Assembly: GCF_029784155.1 (NCBI RefSeq)
Contig: NC_073693.1
Coordinates: forward strand, 334,330,009 to 334,394,008
DNA from: Uranotaenia lowii
Taxonomy: Eukaryota > Arthropoda > Insecta > Diptera > Culicidae
DNA: 64,000 bases
Direction of reading: 5' to 3'
The notes under the pieces were generated by a model. That model was not told where the DNA came from and searched no databases. It saw only the letters and a program-made list of their open reading frames with translations. Position numbers and translations under genes: made by a program. Below, piece after piece: positions 21,765 to 35,700 of this stretch. How positions within the stretch are numbered: position 1 is the first letter of the stretch; each line of letters opens with the position of its first letter.

Positions 21765-24700
21765 TTAGAAAGACAGTATCCCATTTCTAAAAGAACTAAG
21801 CTTTAATTGAATCAAACAACAAAACTTTTAAATTTATTATGATAAAAATATAAGCCGACTAAACAGATTGATGTTGATGCATGGTTCTGTCCTTTGGGTT
21901 CATCGAATACCTTATTCATATGTTTAACACGTGTTACATATTTCAATGGGATGTAATACAGAACCTGATTAGATAATTCAAGAGCTTGGCCGAGAGTGCA
22001 AACCACTTGAATCCGAACATCATCGATGGTTACACTCAAAATGTGTATCTCCCTTCGAAGCTTCCAATAAACCATCGTCGCATCACATCGCATCAAGTCT
22101 CCCTCCGGGTTGAAGCAGCGCTGAATGTTAATATGCTAACAAAGCATCAATATCCGTCCCCAGTCAGTCGTCTCGCCCAGACGCCATATTAGCAGATATT
22201 GAACACGTGTGCATTCAAACGACAAAACCGTTCGCCCTCCAACTTCCTCAATTCCTCAATCAACATCCGGTCCTGCCCTCCTGTAAGCCCTCGAAGATAG
22301 ACAGCTGATCGGTTTAATCAAAAGCCAATCCTTCGGATCCCATGCATGGACATTAGGTAGGACATCCCCACCTTGGACTTCAGGGCGTCAGAGCGTCAGG
22401 GCACTATCATCATCAAAGATCTTCTTCAGTCAAGTCAAGTCTTTGAACCAACTTCCATGGCATCGACCACAATTCCGAGAGCCCCAGAAAACGAGATGGC
22501 GACACATGTTCTATTGACACTTGAGGTGTCATTCGGTAGAAATGTATCGCTTTAATTAAATTCTCAACCCTTCTTGCCACTTGCCTTCTAGCTGGCCAGC
22601 CAAAGAGATGGTGCTGCTGCTCGGCTTAAGTGAAGCGTTTTGTCTCTAAAGGTTGACGCGTTCTAGGTATCCAACCTATCCTTCTTTGGTGTTGCAGCTT
22701 CAAGCAACGAACTTTGAGGGACCAGGAGATAAATTGGGGGTGGGAACCAAACAGGACGTGCCCTTACTCATGGCTGAGTAAAAGTCAAACAGTAATCGAT
22801 TAACGGTTGAGTGCATTTGAATGAACTTACATCACTCGTTCTCGTCTGCTCGTTCAGCTGCTTTTATGAATGTAACGCTTTTTCGAATTAGCACCATCGT
22901 CGGTGGCAATTGTGCAATGGTTCTGCAAGAACGTTTTCGGCTCTTATTTGTTCATTTAGATTTATTCAATCCATGTTTCACCAATTTTCTTGCGGATGGT
23001 ATGATCAATTATAGATCCAAATTTTAATAAAATATTCATTTCATACTGCTTCTTACACCTTTTTCATGAAGGCAAGTTTTAACAACTTGTGACCTGCAAT
23101 AGTTTCTACAGACTTTACTCTATTTAGATGCCATAAAACCATGCGCGTACCAATGGAGGGGAGGGTGATATACGAAAACGGTCGAATTTCCATTACAACT
23201 GTAAACTTTTCCCAATTGATGTACTATTGAATGCCGAAATTTTCCACTCCGTGGGAGTATTTATCAAACTAGACAGGATGAAGGTTGAAAAACGCCGGTC
23301 CTTTATATTCATCAATCAAATAACTTTTGATAAGTAACTTTAAGTGTTGAGTTTGAGTTAGGAGTTTCCCCCTCTCCCATTGAGATTTTTTTCTAGTAAA
23401 GTTTTCAGTTCAAGAAATGAATTCACGGTAGTAACGTGGAATCACTTGATCCCGACAGATGTTTGGAAAAAAGTGGAAACAAACATGTCTGAAAATTGGT
23501 TTAGTTCAAAATCACTCTAGGCCTAAGACAGTTCATTCTTCGACGTTTACGAATTGATACTAAATTTTAATTGTCTATTTCGATTTGCTATTAAATTGAT
23601 TAAATGAAATCTTGAGCCAGAAAAACGCTACCTCGTTTTTATAATTGGTTTTATTAAGAAGTGTATTTAAACAAGTTTATCTATTGACCAAGACTTTAGT
23701 ACTTATCACTTTTGTTAGGAAAAAACATTTATATAATTACAAATTTTATGCAGTTGCAAAATATTCTTCAAGAAACCAATATCAGCCTCAACTTTGTTCT
23801 GTGTTTCTTGATCTTCAACAAGGCCATAAAATTCACATTTTTTTTCAGGTGCAAAGAATTTGAAAGCTATTCGTGCCATTAAACTTTTAAAACTGGGTAA
23901 AAAAAAAATTTAAGAAATTCTGAACTTTTCTGACAAAACCTCAAAACATGACAAAAAATTTGAAAATAAAGGTTTTTATTAACTTTTTCCAAAACCCCAA
24001 GAAATTTTGACATCTGCGAAAAAGTTATAAAGGATTGTTTACTTTTACCAATTCTGTGAATTATTAGACTTTGAAATAATTTTTCAAGAAGTATTAACTA
24101 AATTAAATTTAAAATATTTTGAAAATCAAAAATTAAATTGTTTGCAGAGTTCATCAAATTTGTTATATGGAATAAAATCTTTATTTTTAAAATTTTCTTC
24201 AGTAATGTCAGAAATACTTGTCTTTGCTAATTTTTAAAACTGTAGAGTTTTACTTTTTTCGTTCATGATAATGAAAATCATCAATAAAATAAATTTCTAA
24301 ATTGAATAAAGTATAAAAAACAATTTCCGAATCAGTTTTTTATCATAAAGATTTGTAAATTAATCAGTTATCAATGATAGATTTAATTCAAAATTGATAC
24401 ATTTCTAATCTTCTTCATATTATATTTGATAATTTAATTAATCAATCTTATCAGAGATAGTTATATTCCACTAACATATTTCAAGATTATGAAAATTACA
24501 GGCGAATAGAAAATTAGGAGAAAAGAATAGATATTGAAAATAAGCGAGTAGAATTTGAAACGAGGCATTTTCATCCTATTTATCAAATTTGCGGAATTTT
24601 ATACATAGTCAAACATATGAAATATTTGAAATATTTTGAATAAGTTTGCCTTTGTTTTTTAATTCTGATTTTTTCCGTAGTGAAAATATTACTTCTGCAA

Positions 24701-27700
24701 ACATCTTCTAAATCGATATTTTTTAAAAGTAAACTTAATTTTTACCTTATTTTTTTAGACGACGACAATATATTCAGAGCCTGAAATTTTAAACTATAAT
24801 TGCGCTTGAAAATTTATTAACATTTCACTTATTTTCATTGTGTGTAATTGTATTGATAATTCATCTTTTAATGACAAAATGAAAAAAAAATCTAACTTTT
24901 GTAGCCTTTCATTCTGATAACTGGAATAATTTGAATATTAAAAACAAATTTAATCTCTGCCTTCGATCACTCAAAAATTAAAATTGAATATTTTATTTTT
25001 ATCAAATTCAATAAAATCATTATCCATGTGAATTTGATAAATTCCATAAGTTTAAAACGGGTATTTTAACTTATATAAAAGTCACATTTCAAATCGTGAT
25101 TAAAATGTTATTTCAAATTCATGACACTTAAAACAGAAGAATTTTTCAATCAACCCGTTTAATAGAAAATGAAGAAAAGAAATGTAAATTAATATTGTTA
25201 ATAAATAACAATTATTATTATTTTGCTTAACAGTTGTTGATCATGGTTGATTGCTTGCCTGATCTGAAATTAATTTTAAAATTTAATTAATTTTTTAATT
25301 ACTGTTAACTTCTATGTATTCTATTCCCTTTCACTGATTCTAATGCTTATAGCTTTAAATTCTGCTTTTATTCGAAATTTTAATTCGCATTTGTTTTCCG
25401 TTTTTCGAAAATATTGACTTAGTTTGTCTAGTTCAGATTAAGACTTATTATTTTGAATTGATTAAAAACTTACCGGAAATAACATAGGTTTGAAACTTTG
25501 ATCCTGATTTATATGAATCGTATGCAATAAAGTTTGTTATTTCTTCGAGTTTGTGTGATGATCCCGAGTGAGAAAATGATTTAAGAAATAAATTTTCTTT
25601 TTTATTGTTTATTTTTGGTATTGTTATTATTTCCAGCTTAATTTAAATTTTTGTGTTATATTTTGGATCCAATTTTATATTATTTCATTTCAAATCAGTA
25701 ACATCAAATATGAAGATACAGAAAACGATCAAAAAGTATTATGGAGCAGGAGTTTAAGATCGAAAATTCTTCTCCATATTTAAAAATTCAAGTAAGAGCG
25801 TTAACATAAAAAAGATTCCAACGACATCAAATCAAAAAATTAGGCTGTATGTGTTATAACAATTGCGTTCATATGAAAATTTCAGAGCCTAGAAGGTATA
25901 ATAAGCGGTGTCGAACCTGGATTAACGAGAAATATTTATGAATGATGTTCAAATACAAAGAAATAAATGCTTTAGGCAACATAAATTTACAAAAAATCAT
26001 CTTCAGAACTCAAGAGACACATTCTCAAATAAATTAGGCAACTTAATTCATATTTTCCCGAGGTGTAAGGAATTTTAGAATTGGTGTTGACTTATTTCGG
26101 GCCGTTGAATTCAAACTTGTTTTTCTATCAGCTCCTGTTCACGGTATAACTTTTGAAAATAGGTTAAAATACACTAAGCAAAATTTGTGCCTTGGAATAG
26201 TGTAAAGTTATTTTTTTAGAAAAACAATCAAAATGTTGGTTTTTGTTAATTTGTGAAATTTCAAACCAAAATTAATCTAATATATTTTTTAAAAAGTAAA
26301 AGCAACCCTTTGCATTTCTTCAACAAAATTGTTGAATTGTTTAACACACAACACTTATTTTAGTGATGTTTGAAATGATTATGATATTAGCTATTCAATT
26401 TTCTTAAAACTGTAAAATCTCTTTTTTCAAAGCGTTGTTTTTCAAGATTATCTAGGCAAAATCTCTATGGTTTTTAAGGTGTGTACCACTTTGTGCCAAT
26501 CTTCCCCATCTGTACCGTTGTATGAATGGAGGTTCAAAATCTTTTTTTTTAATATAGGTTGGTTATTTCATCAGTTATAAATGATTGATTTCACTCAAAA
26601 CTAATAAGTTTTATTATATCTCAACACCATATCATAAAAATTAGAGGTGAAATACTTAATCTGGTAACAAAAATTAAATTCAGGAAGCAGAAATCTTTCA
26701 AAATCAGCTTTGGCACAAAAAATTGTCAATGTTTTTATTATTTTAATGTGAATTAAAACCATCCCGTTATCGGTCGACAATTTTTTCAGCAACAGGACAA
26801 TCTTTTTGCTATTTTTTATCTACACGGCTACATTTCAAAATTCACACCAATTATATCGCCGATACTGCTTCCAGCTCGTTCACATATAATAATAAAAATT
26901 TTAAGTTGTAATCCAGTTTCAAGATTTGACACTTTGAATCTGAAAGTTTCTTTATTTCAATAGTAAATTTACTAAGAACCCTCATTGGAGAATAGTTTCA
27001 ACTATCAGAAATCATACCATTAACTTCGTTTCATGATTTTTAAATTTAAAAATCATTCGTCAAATTTAGATATAATACGTTCTCGGAGAATGATGTTCGA
27101 ATTTCACATTTTTTTATCAATCTTTTGTTGTAAATTTGTAATAATTTCGGTCGAAAAAAAAAATAATATGAGAGCATAAAATTCAAGAGCAAATCAAGAA
27201 AATTAAAGTTCTAGAAGATTTGTTGCTAACAATCTGATTTTGATAATCTTATTTCACAATAAGAACTGTATTTAAACATTGATAATAAAATTTCTCTATT
27301 TCTGATTCACGATACAGTAATATGCTTCTAAAAAATTATCAACTATTAGAGTTTTACAACGAATTTTAAATTCAAAGTAATCATCATCAAACACTTAGAT
27401 ATCTCAAATGTCCCTTTATAAAACGTTTAGTTGCATAATGATAATCATTAGAAATTTATGTTTAATTTGAAAATTGTTTTTCAACAGAACTTTTTTATTT
27501 ATTTATGTGTCTTTCGTTTAAAAAACTTTCGATAACGTGGGTACTATTTTCATTTGTAAAACAACATTTTTAACGAGAGATTCTCCAGACTTCTCATAAA
27601 CTTATATTTTCATAACTCAGAGATATTCAAATTACGAAAATAATCTTATCATCATCATTTTCTCGTATGGAAAATTAAAGATTCGTAGAATGAAGTTGTA

Positions 27701-28211
27701 TAGCAAAATATCAAAATAAATATATTGAGACAAATTTTCAAAAGTTATGACTACTCTTCTCTAGCTTTCATATTTTAAAAAAATACCTCTAATTTTATTT
27801 TATTGAATTAGGGGGGAATGGGGAACAGGAGAAGCAATGAACAATTGGAGATTCATATGCAACTGTTTTTCAAAATGAACAATATTTTACTAGATATTTA
27901 CATTCATTTTTATTGAGTGGTTTTTAAAATTTTGAAAATCAATCCCCCAATGAGCCTATTTCAACTTATAACGAAGCAATCAAAACTCACATTTAGCTGA
28001 TTGAACGGCATCTTATTGTAATAAATATGTTTTTCTTTTGTGGGCCCAACTAAAACTTTCATGCTAGCTTTGAAAGTTTAAAAAATATTCTTTTTATGTG
28101 TCCAAACAACATTGAATAACTAGGTCCTTTTAAATATCGTTCTAATCATTTTTTGGTTTCATTTGATACCGATTTAGAATTTTAAGACTCTTTATCTGAT
28201 TGAATAATAAC
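21765..28211. other. Large gene-poor stretch; unique-looking block 21980-22760
   Basis: 21980-22760 is GC-balanced and may be unique sequence. It includes a minus frame at 21812-22096 (94 codons) with no recognised motif and no clear splice context. 22800-28200 is very AT-rich with no convincing frame. Words such as GGGGGGAATGGGGAACAGG near 27811-27829 and CCAATCTTCCCCATCTG near 26496-26512 look like ends of decayed elements, but no bounded element can be drawn. Confidence 0.35.
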
Positions 28212-28405
28212 TACCCAAGTAACAGAAATTAAACCAGCTAGCATTAGGAAGTTTTATTATGGTTTTAAAATGTAATTTTGTATGCACCTGGTTTCATAGC
28301 TGTTTTATTATTTGAAATGCTTAGATTCTTGAATCAAATATTTGTTTTAAGGTATTTCTAGGTAGCTTTTACTAAATATACTGTTTTAGTTGTTTAGAAA
28401 GACTT

Positions 28406-28800
28406 ATGCTCTATTTTTTATTAATCACATCAGGGGTACTTCAAGGTTTAATACTGGGTCTTATTCTCTTTACGATGTATATAAATGATTTACCAAACGT
28501 TCTGAAATATTTCAAAATTCTCATTTTCGCAGATGACGTTCAGTTATATTTCGAATATTCTAATCTAGGTGAAGAAATTATTCATGCGCGGTTAACCTGC
28601 AATATACTTTGGCTTGGTCTATGCGAAATGCCCTTCGTTTGAATGCAACTAAAACACAAGCCTTAATATTGAACCACAGTAATTTATCAAATACCTATAT
28701 CACTTTCTTTGAAGAGTACTCTTTCCAATCCTAACCCCATTAACCAGTTTAGGCTTCAAAATTCAGTCAAATTTCAACTGGGATGCCTTTGTTATGCCAC
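28406..28800 (+). pseudogene. Non-LTR RT fragment (CR1/Jockey-like), frameshifted
   Basis: The first frame (28406-28642) contains SGVLQGLILGLILFTMYIND, a decayed GVPQGSILGPLLF..YIND block, then KILIFADDVQLYFE with the catalytic ADD. Near 28590 the frame shifts and continues as AWSMRNALRLNATKTQALIL, the usual next RT block (W...N.L.LN..KTQA). Truncated at both ends. It is captured inside foldback copy 1, so it was either present in the ancestor or inserted later. Confidence 0.75.
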
Positions 28801-28857
28801 AATGTTGTAAAGTTCATTTTTCTCTATAATCACTTAATTTAAAAGCAAATCTTTTTA

Positions 28858-29597
28858 GCCAAGAATTGGCCCGGTCGGGTATTCCCGGGAAATAGAAAAA
28901 TTCCCAAATTCCCGAATTCGGGAAACGCTTAAAAAAATCCCGGAAATTCCCGATGTCACTGACTGGCCACTCGATTTGGTTTGTTGGATAGTATTTCCAA
29001 CAGTACGCAACCACCTACCGTCGGTATTGCGAACCTGCAAATTGACAAAAAAAAATCGTCAGTCGAATTTTTGTTCTAAGTGTCATGTCACTGTATTCAG
29101 TAGTTCTACCTTGACGGCTTAATATTATTTTTTTTTCTCAAATCTGGTTAATACATTGAATTTGATGAAAAAATGAAAAACGACAAAGAGTCTATAAAAC
29201 CAAACAATTCCAATAATGAAACGCTACGGGAAGAATCTGAATGTTCTATTTGGCAACACTCATCATTTAGAACTTTCGTTTCGGATACAGTTTACAGTAA
29301 TCTTACTAAATTATTTCAAATTGTTGAAGCCAGAATCAGACCAGTTTGTCGGTTGAAGTACTTTGTTTTAGGTCTATGGTTTGCTTACTTAGTTTTTGAG
29401 GTATTAAAAAAGTTTGGAATGTTTTGCAATACTAGGAATTACTTTAAATTTAAAAATACCATTTTGATAAGAATTCGTACGCAGTTGAGGGTTAAGATCT
29501 TAAATTTTTCCCGGGATCCCGGGAATTCCAGGGAAAAGGATCTCAAATTTTTCCGATTCCCGGGAACGCTAAAATGACCGGGAAGTTGACACTAGAC
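28858..29597. mobile_element. Diverged copy of the CCCGGG-rich hAT element at 51021
   Basis: Shares with 51021-52272 the left block (GGGAAAT...AAAAATTC...CCCGAATTCGGGAAACGCTTAAAA), the internal words TTTGTTGGAT, TTCCAACAGTACGCAA and AAAACGACAAAGAG, and the right block (TTCCCGGGATCCCGGGAATT...GGAAAAGGATC...GGGAACGCTAAAAT). Its termini have decayed and no TSD is visible. The 134-codon frame at 29173-29577 lies wholly within it and is not counted as a gene. Confidence 0.75.
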
Positions 29598-29639
29598 ATT
29601 AGAAATTACTGCAAATGTCATAAAACATACACAATATGA

Positions 29640-30250
29640 GTATTGAGTTAAAGCGATAAACGAAAAGAAGTCGAATTTCGTTGTCAAACGCCATCTTGTA
29701 ATCCAAGATAGCGCAACCGCTCAACTTGAAAATGCTGTAAGTAACTGAAAATTGCATGAAACCTCCTAAATATAGATATTAGTTGAATAGGCTCAACGAG
29801 TAGAAGTCCAATAATGAAATCTGACGCAATCTTGAAATCCAAGATGGCGGCTTCTGATCAACTTTAAAAATTCTATGAATCTCAAAAAATCGCATGGAAA
29901 TTTTATAGTTTGGGTCTTGATGAAATGGCTTAACTAGTACTAGTCGAGTTTTGCTTTCTGACGACATCTTGGAATCCAATATAGCGACTGAATCGCAGTA
30001 AATTGCTGAAAATCGCACTAAATTTCAATGAGATTTTCGACCATTTACAAAACTTTAAATATCAGCGGAAGTTACCAACTTGGGTTGAGTCAGATAGCGA
30101 AATTTGACTTCTACTCGTTTAGCCCCTTCACCCAATACCCATATTGTAGGGGTTTCATGTGATTTTTATTAGTTTATAGTATTTTAAACTTAATCGAAAG
30201 GCGCCATCTTGGATTTCAAGATGGCTTCAGAAAACGAAATTCGACTTTAA
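29640..30250. repeat. Hairpin-bearing ~137-bp units, forward then reverse (copy 1)
   Basis: Cores of the form CGCCATCTTG...CAAGATGGCG start near 29690, 29825 and 29964 (spacing 135-139). After about 30040 the unit reads on the opposite strand, with a core near 30203-30226. The surrounding unit carries CGAATTTCG, AAGGGCTAAACGAG and ATGGGTATTGG words or their complements. Confidence 0.8.
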
Positions 30251-30878
30251 CTCATGATATCATGCCACCGGACATTCACAACCAATAACATATTGCATCA
30301 AAATACAAATCTGCTGAAATATCATTATTTTGCATCACAAAATTTTATCCATCCAATCGTTAATTTTTTTAATTTCAGCTAGAAGAATTTTCATAAATTT
30401 TTTGCCCTTAAATATATGCAACACCCTTATGCTTTTTCGATGATAACATTTATGACAGAAAAAATGTAAAATTCAATTCCAAAACAACCAAAAATTACTG
30501 CAATTGGTGCTTCATGCGTTATAACATCACAAATATATAAAAAAAATTGTATTTTCTAACCATTTCATATGAATTTTTATTTAAAATAAAGTTTGTTGCA
30601 ACTTACCTCTTTTTCTTAGAAGGGTGAAAATCGCATGTTTTGGTAAATTAAAAAATAACTGGTGAAATCAATAATCTTTCTTACTACATCAATCATCCTC
30701 AAGCTTTATAAAAGCTTTGATGACCACAATTTTACAGCAAAATGATTTAAGCGTAGATTAAAAATATAGTTATTATGACGTTTCAAGAACACTGCTAGTA
30801 ATCTTTTTATGAAGATTAATGCAATAGCTCTAACGATGCTGTACTGACCATAAAAAAGCTAAAATTGTTACTTGGGTA

Positions 30879-32264
30879 ACCAGTAGGGTTGCAATGGATG
30901 TATGGGAAAAAATTTATTATTGAATTTTGAAAACCGAATTTTTAGATTGACCCAAAAAACTGACCTGGGCAAAATTTCAGCTCAATCGGACTTGATTTGG
31001 GGGTGCCTAAACAATCACCAAGGAAAATCCGTGAATTCGAATTTTAATTTTAATGCAAAATGACTTAAAATGTATAAAGCGTCGAAATAAAAAAGTGGTT
31101 GTAACAGCTTCAAATCCATATTTGAATACCGATAAACATTTAGTTCTGGTCTAACTGAACGATTCCGAATTGATTTACATTTTTTTATCTATTTCAAACA
31201 ATGTTGTCAACCCACTTCGAAACCGACTGGTAATTGCCCAAGAACCATCTCAACGGCAGGAGAAAAAAAGATGTCCATCGCTCGCTTTCAACATCTAAGA
31301 ATTAATTGCATCAACCCGACACAGTGCCCTCCTCACAAAGTTGATCCGGTAAAAGGTCCTTTGAATTTAATTATTCCCTCCCCTTCGAGTCCAATTTCAT
31401 TCTTTGGCTCCCTGCCACCCACAAAAAAAGACGAACGATAGATTGGCTCCGAAAAGCTATTCTTTTAATCCTCCTAAGCTATGTAGGAACAAAACTTTCC
31501 GATCTATGGCCCCGGCTAGAGGCTTCAAAGTTGACTAATACAATATAATTCATCCCCGACTCTCTGGATGCAACATTATAATGACAGCCAAAACGTAGCG
31601 TAGTGGGCGTGGCCAAGATTAAACGCAGAAAATCTCAAACGAAAGCTTAAGGATGGGGGAAGTTTCAAGGCGTGTCCCCCGACTTTTAAGAGGGTTCAGG
31701 TTCCGGAAAGGTTGATTATCCCTTTTTTAATTCCTTTCCAGCTGTACGGAGTTTGAAAATTTGGAGAAAAATTAACTGATGGGGTGAAATGTTTATTTTA
31801 ATTTACTTTGCATTTTATAATTTTGAACTTTGAAACTTTGCAATTCTCCTTCAGATGGAACTAGCATTGCTTGTTGCTTGATGCTGGTAGACAAATCGCA
31901 TTAACCTTCCACTTTGAGTTTCTTCTCGATGTTCTAAAATCCAATTTCCATCGGAAGCTTCGTCCCACTTGACCGATCGCTAATATCTTAACGCATTTGA
32001 TAAGGCGTGTCAAAAATTCCAAAAAACTTAAGCAAACGTGTCACTTTTTTGAAAAATTTATTATAAAAATAAGAAAACTTACTATCAATTTGACAGATCT
32101 AAAAAAAACCTCCTGATTAAATTTTGTCATAGATTTAGCCTAGTGGGTTCTGATGGTAGTCAATTATTAAATCTTCTGGAACATTTTAATAAAAAAGAGC
32201 ACAACTAAACCCCCAGATGAGAGAATCGGTTCCGGATCTGGGCGAGTTCATAAGTGCAAAGGGA
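30879..32264. other. Intergenic; dispersed repeat word at 30890-31090
   Basis: 30890-31090 (with AAAATTTCAGCTCAATCGGA and TTGGGGGTGCCTAAA) resembles, from memory, a common mosquito interspersed repeat. 31200-32010 is more GC-balanced and may be unique. No frame with motifs is seen. Confidence 0.35.
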
Positions 32265-32440
32265 TTAAGGGACCAAGGGGTGGGAAGTCCGGATCTTCCG
32301 GACTTGCTTGGAGAACAGCCCTGCCCTGTTCTGATAATAAAAAAAGCTGCCTCCCATTCCGATAACTAAAACGACGATGAAGACGACATAGGCATATCCG
32401 GCGTTTGACACAGCCAGGATAAAAGGATGACCCATTTGAG
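32265..32440 (-). CDS. Candidate terminal coding exon with one transmembrane segment
   Basis: The minus frame contains GYAYVVFIVVLVIGMGGSFF, a strong hydrophobic helix, followed by YYQNRAGLFSKQVRKIRTS and a stop at 32265. Codon third positions are mostly G or C, unlike the AT-rich surroundings. The basic stretch after the helix suggests a type I-like orientation. The 5' limit is uncertain: possible acceptors include CATCTAAAG just above 32440, or the frame could extend to 32546. I cannot name a family and no other exon is linked; it may be chance. Confidence 0.3.
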
Positions 32441-32704
32441 AGACTTTAGATGATTGAATTATGATGCTTTTATAATAAAACTTTCTCCGGAGCTTGCCAA
32501 TTTGACTAGAAAGATAAAACAGTGGAAGTTTTATGGATTGAACCACTTTGATCTTTTCATATCTTATCTCATTTTTTATTCTTGGGGTACCAACATCGAA
32601 AAGTATGAATTTGTTCTCTTTTATATTAAAAAAAAAACCTTAGTAAACATTAACCAACTTCTTTTTCCATTTTCAACAAATGCGCATCGCCTTTTGCGTT
32701 TTAA

Positions 32705-35700
32705 AAGAATTGTCAAAATTGTCAAAATTGTCAAAATTGTCAAAATTGCCAAAATTGTCAAAATTGTCAAAATTATCAAAATTGTCAAAATTGTCAAAAT
32801 TGTCAAAATTGTCAAAATTGTCAAAATTGTCAAAATTGTCAAAATTGTCAAAATTGTCAAAATTGTCAAAATTGTCAAAATTGTCAAAATTGTCAAAATT
32901 GTCAAAATTGTCAAAATTGTCAAAATTGTCAAAATTGTCAAAATTGTCAAAATTGTCAAAATTGTCAAAATTCTCAAAATTGTCAAAATTGTCAAAATTG
33001 TCAAAATTGTCAAAAATGTCAAAATTGTCAAAATTGTCAAAATTGTCAAAATTGTCAAAATTGTCAAAATTGTCAAAATTGTCAAAATTGTCAAAATTGT
33101 CAAAATTGTCAAAATTGTCAAAATTGTCAAAATTGTTAAAATTGTTAAAATTGTCAAAATTGTCAAAATTGTCAAAATTGTCAAAATTGTCAAAATTGTC
33201 AAAATTGTCAAAATTGTCAAAATTGTCAAAATTGTCAAAATTGTCAAAATTGTCAAAATTGTCAAAATTGTCAAAATTGTCAAAATTGTCAAAATTGTCA
33301 AAATTGTCAAAATTGTCAAAATTGTCAAAAGTGTCAAAATTGTCAAAATTGTCAAAATTGTAAAAATTGTAAAAATTGTCAAAATTGTCAAAATTGTCAA
33401 AATTGTCAAAATTGTCAAAATTGTCAAAATTGTCAAAATTGTCAAAATTGTCAAAATTGTCAAAATTGTCAAAATTGTCAAAATTTTCAAAATTGTCAAA
33501 ATTGTCAAAATTGTCAAAATTGTCAAAATTATCAAAATTGTCAAAATTGTCAAAATTGTCAAAATTGTCAAAATTGTCAAAATTGTCAAAATTGTCAAAA
33601 TTGTCAAAATTGTCAAAATTGTCAAAATTGTCAAAATTGTCAAAATTGTCAAAATTGTCAAAATTGTCAAAATTGTCAAAATTGTCAAAATTGTCAAAAT
33701 TGTCAAAATTGTCCAAATTGTCCAAATTGTCCAAATTGTCAAAATTGTCCAAATTGTAAAAATTGCAAAAATTATAAAAATTGTCAAAATTGTCAAAATT
33801 GTCAAAATTGTCGAAATTGTCGAAATTGTCAAAATTGTCAAAATTGTCAAAATTGTCAAAATTGTCAAAATTGTCAAAATTGTCAAAATTGTCAAAATTG
33901 TCAAAATTGTCAAAATTGTCAAAATTGTCAAAATTGTCAAAATTGTCAAAATTGTCAAAATTGTCAAAATTGTCAAAATTGTCAAAATTGTCAAAATTGT
34001 CAAAATTGTCAAAATTGTCAAAATTGTCAAAATTGTCAAAATTGTCAAAATTGTCAAAATTGTCAAAATTGTCAAAATTGTCAAAATTGTCAAAATTGTC
34101 AAAATTGTCAAAATTGTCAAAATTGTCGAAGTTGTCAAAATTGTCAAAATTGTCAAAATTGTCAAAATTGTCAAAATTGTCAAAATTGTCAAAATTGTCA
34201 AAATTGTCAAAATTGTCAAAATTGTCAAAATTGTCAAAATTGTCAAAATTGTCAAAATTGTCAAAATTGTCAAAATTGTCAAAATTGTCAAAATTGTCAA
34301 AATTGTCAAAATTGTCAAAATTGTCAAAATTGTCAAAATTGTCAAAATTGTCAAAATTGTCAAAATTGTCAAAATTGTCAAAATTGTCAAAATTGTCAAA
34401 ATTGTCAAAATTGTCAAAATTGTCAAAATTGTCAAAATTGTCAAAATTGTCAAAATTGTCAAAATTGTCAAAATTGTCAAAATTGTCAAAATTGTCAAAA
34501 TTGTCAAAATTGTCAAAATTGTCAAAATTGTCAAAATTGTCAAAATTGTCAAAATTGTCAAAATTGTCAAAATTGTCAAAATTGTCAAAATTGTCAAAAT
34601 TTTCAAAATTGTCAAAATTTTCAAAACTGTCAAAATTGTCAAAATTGTCGAAATTATCAAAATTGTCAAAATTGTCAAATTTGTCAAAATTGTCAAAATT
34701 GTCAAAATTGTCAGGTATAGCAAAATTGTCAGGTATAGCAAAATTGTCAAAATTGTCAAAATTGTCAAAATTGTCAAAACTGTCAAAATTGTCAAAATTG
34801 TCAAAATTGTCAAAATTGTCAAAATTGTCAAAATTGTCAAAATTGTCAAAATTGTCAAAATTGTCAAAATTGTCAAAATTGTCAAAATTGTCAAAATTGT
34901 CAAAATTGTCAAAATTGTCAAAATTGTCAAAATTGTCAAAATTGTCAAAATTGTCAAAATTGTCAAAATTGTCAAAATTGTCAAAATTGTCAAAATTGTC
35001 AAAATTGTCAAAATTGTCAAAATTGTCAAAATTGTCAAAATTGTCAAAATTGTCAAAATTGTCAAAATTGTCAAAATTGTCAAAATTGTCAAAATTGTCA
35101 AAATTGTCAAAATTGTCAAAATTGTCAAAATTGTCAAAATTGTCAAAATTGTCAAAATTGTCAAAATTGTCAAAATTGTCAAAATTGTCAAAATTGTCAA
35201 AATTGTCAAAATTGTCAAAATTGTTAAAATTGTTAAAATTGTCAAAATTGTCAAAATTGTCAAAATTGTCAAAATTGTCAAAATTGTCAAAATTGTCAAA
35301 ATTGTCAAAATTGTCAAAATTGTTAAAATTGTCAAAATTGTCAAAATTGTCAAAATTTGTCAAAATTTGTCAAAATTGTCAAAATTGTCAAAATTGTCAA
35401 AATTGTCAAAATTGTCAAAATTGTCAAAATTGTCAAAATTGTCAAAATTGTCAAAATTCTCAAAATGTCAAAATTGTAAAAATTGTCAAAATTGTCAAAA
35501 TTTTCAAAATTGTCAAAATTGTCAAAATTGTCAAAGTTGTCAAAATTGTCAAAATTGTCAAAATTGTCAAAATTGTCAAAATTGTAAAAATTGTCAAAAT
35601 TGTCAAAATTGTCAAAATTGTCAAAATTGCCAAAATTGTCAAAATTGTCAAAATTATCAAAATTGTCAAAATTGTCAAAATTGTCAAAATTGTCAAAATT

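Larger units (their letters stand above)
28212..30878 (-). mobile_element. CCCAAGTAAC foldback-type element, copy 1 (2,663 bp, TA TSD)
   Basis: The element is 28214-30876, flanked by TA at 28212-28213 and 30877-30878. Both ends read CCCAAGTAACA inward. The right end, reverse-complemented, continues ATTTTAGCTTTTTTATGGTC and matches the left end of copy 2 (52883). The left end matches the right end of copy 2, so the copies lie in opposite orientation. Inside are an RT fragment (28406-28800), a CCCGGG-rich element (28858-29597) and hairpin-bearing ~137-bp units (29640-30250). No transposase. A TA duplication is compatible with mariner-like mobilisation, but the family is not recognised. Confidence 0.8.

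Noticed and set aside
21812..22096. 94-codon minus frame in a GC-balanced block as a host exon
   Set aside because: Plausible amino-acid composition, but no recognised motif, no clear splice sites and no neighbouring exon.
29173..29577. 134-codon plus frame, could look like a small membrane protein
   Set aside because: It lies wholly within the interior and right end of a non-coding hAT-like element. The homologous region in the 51021-52272 copy is broken by indels.
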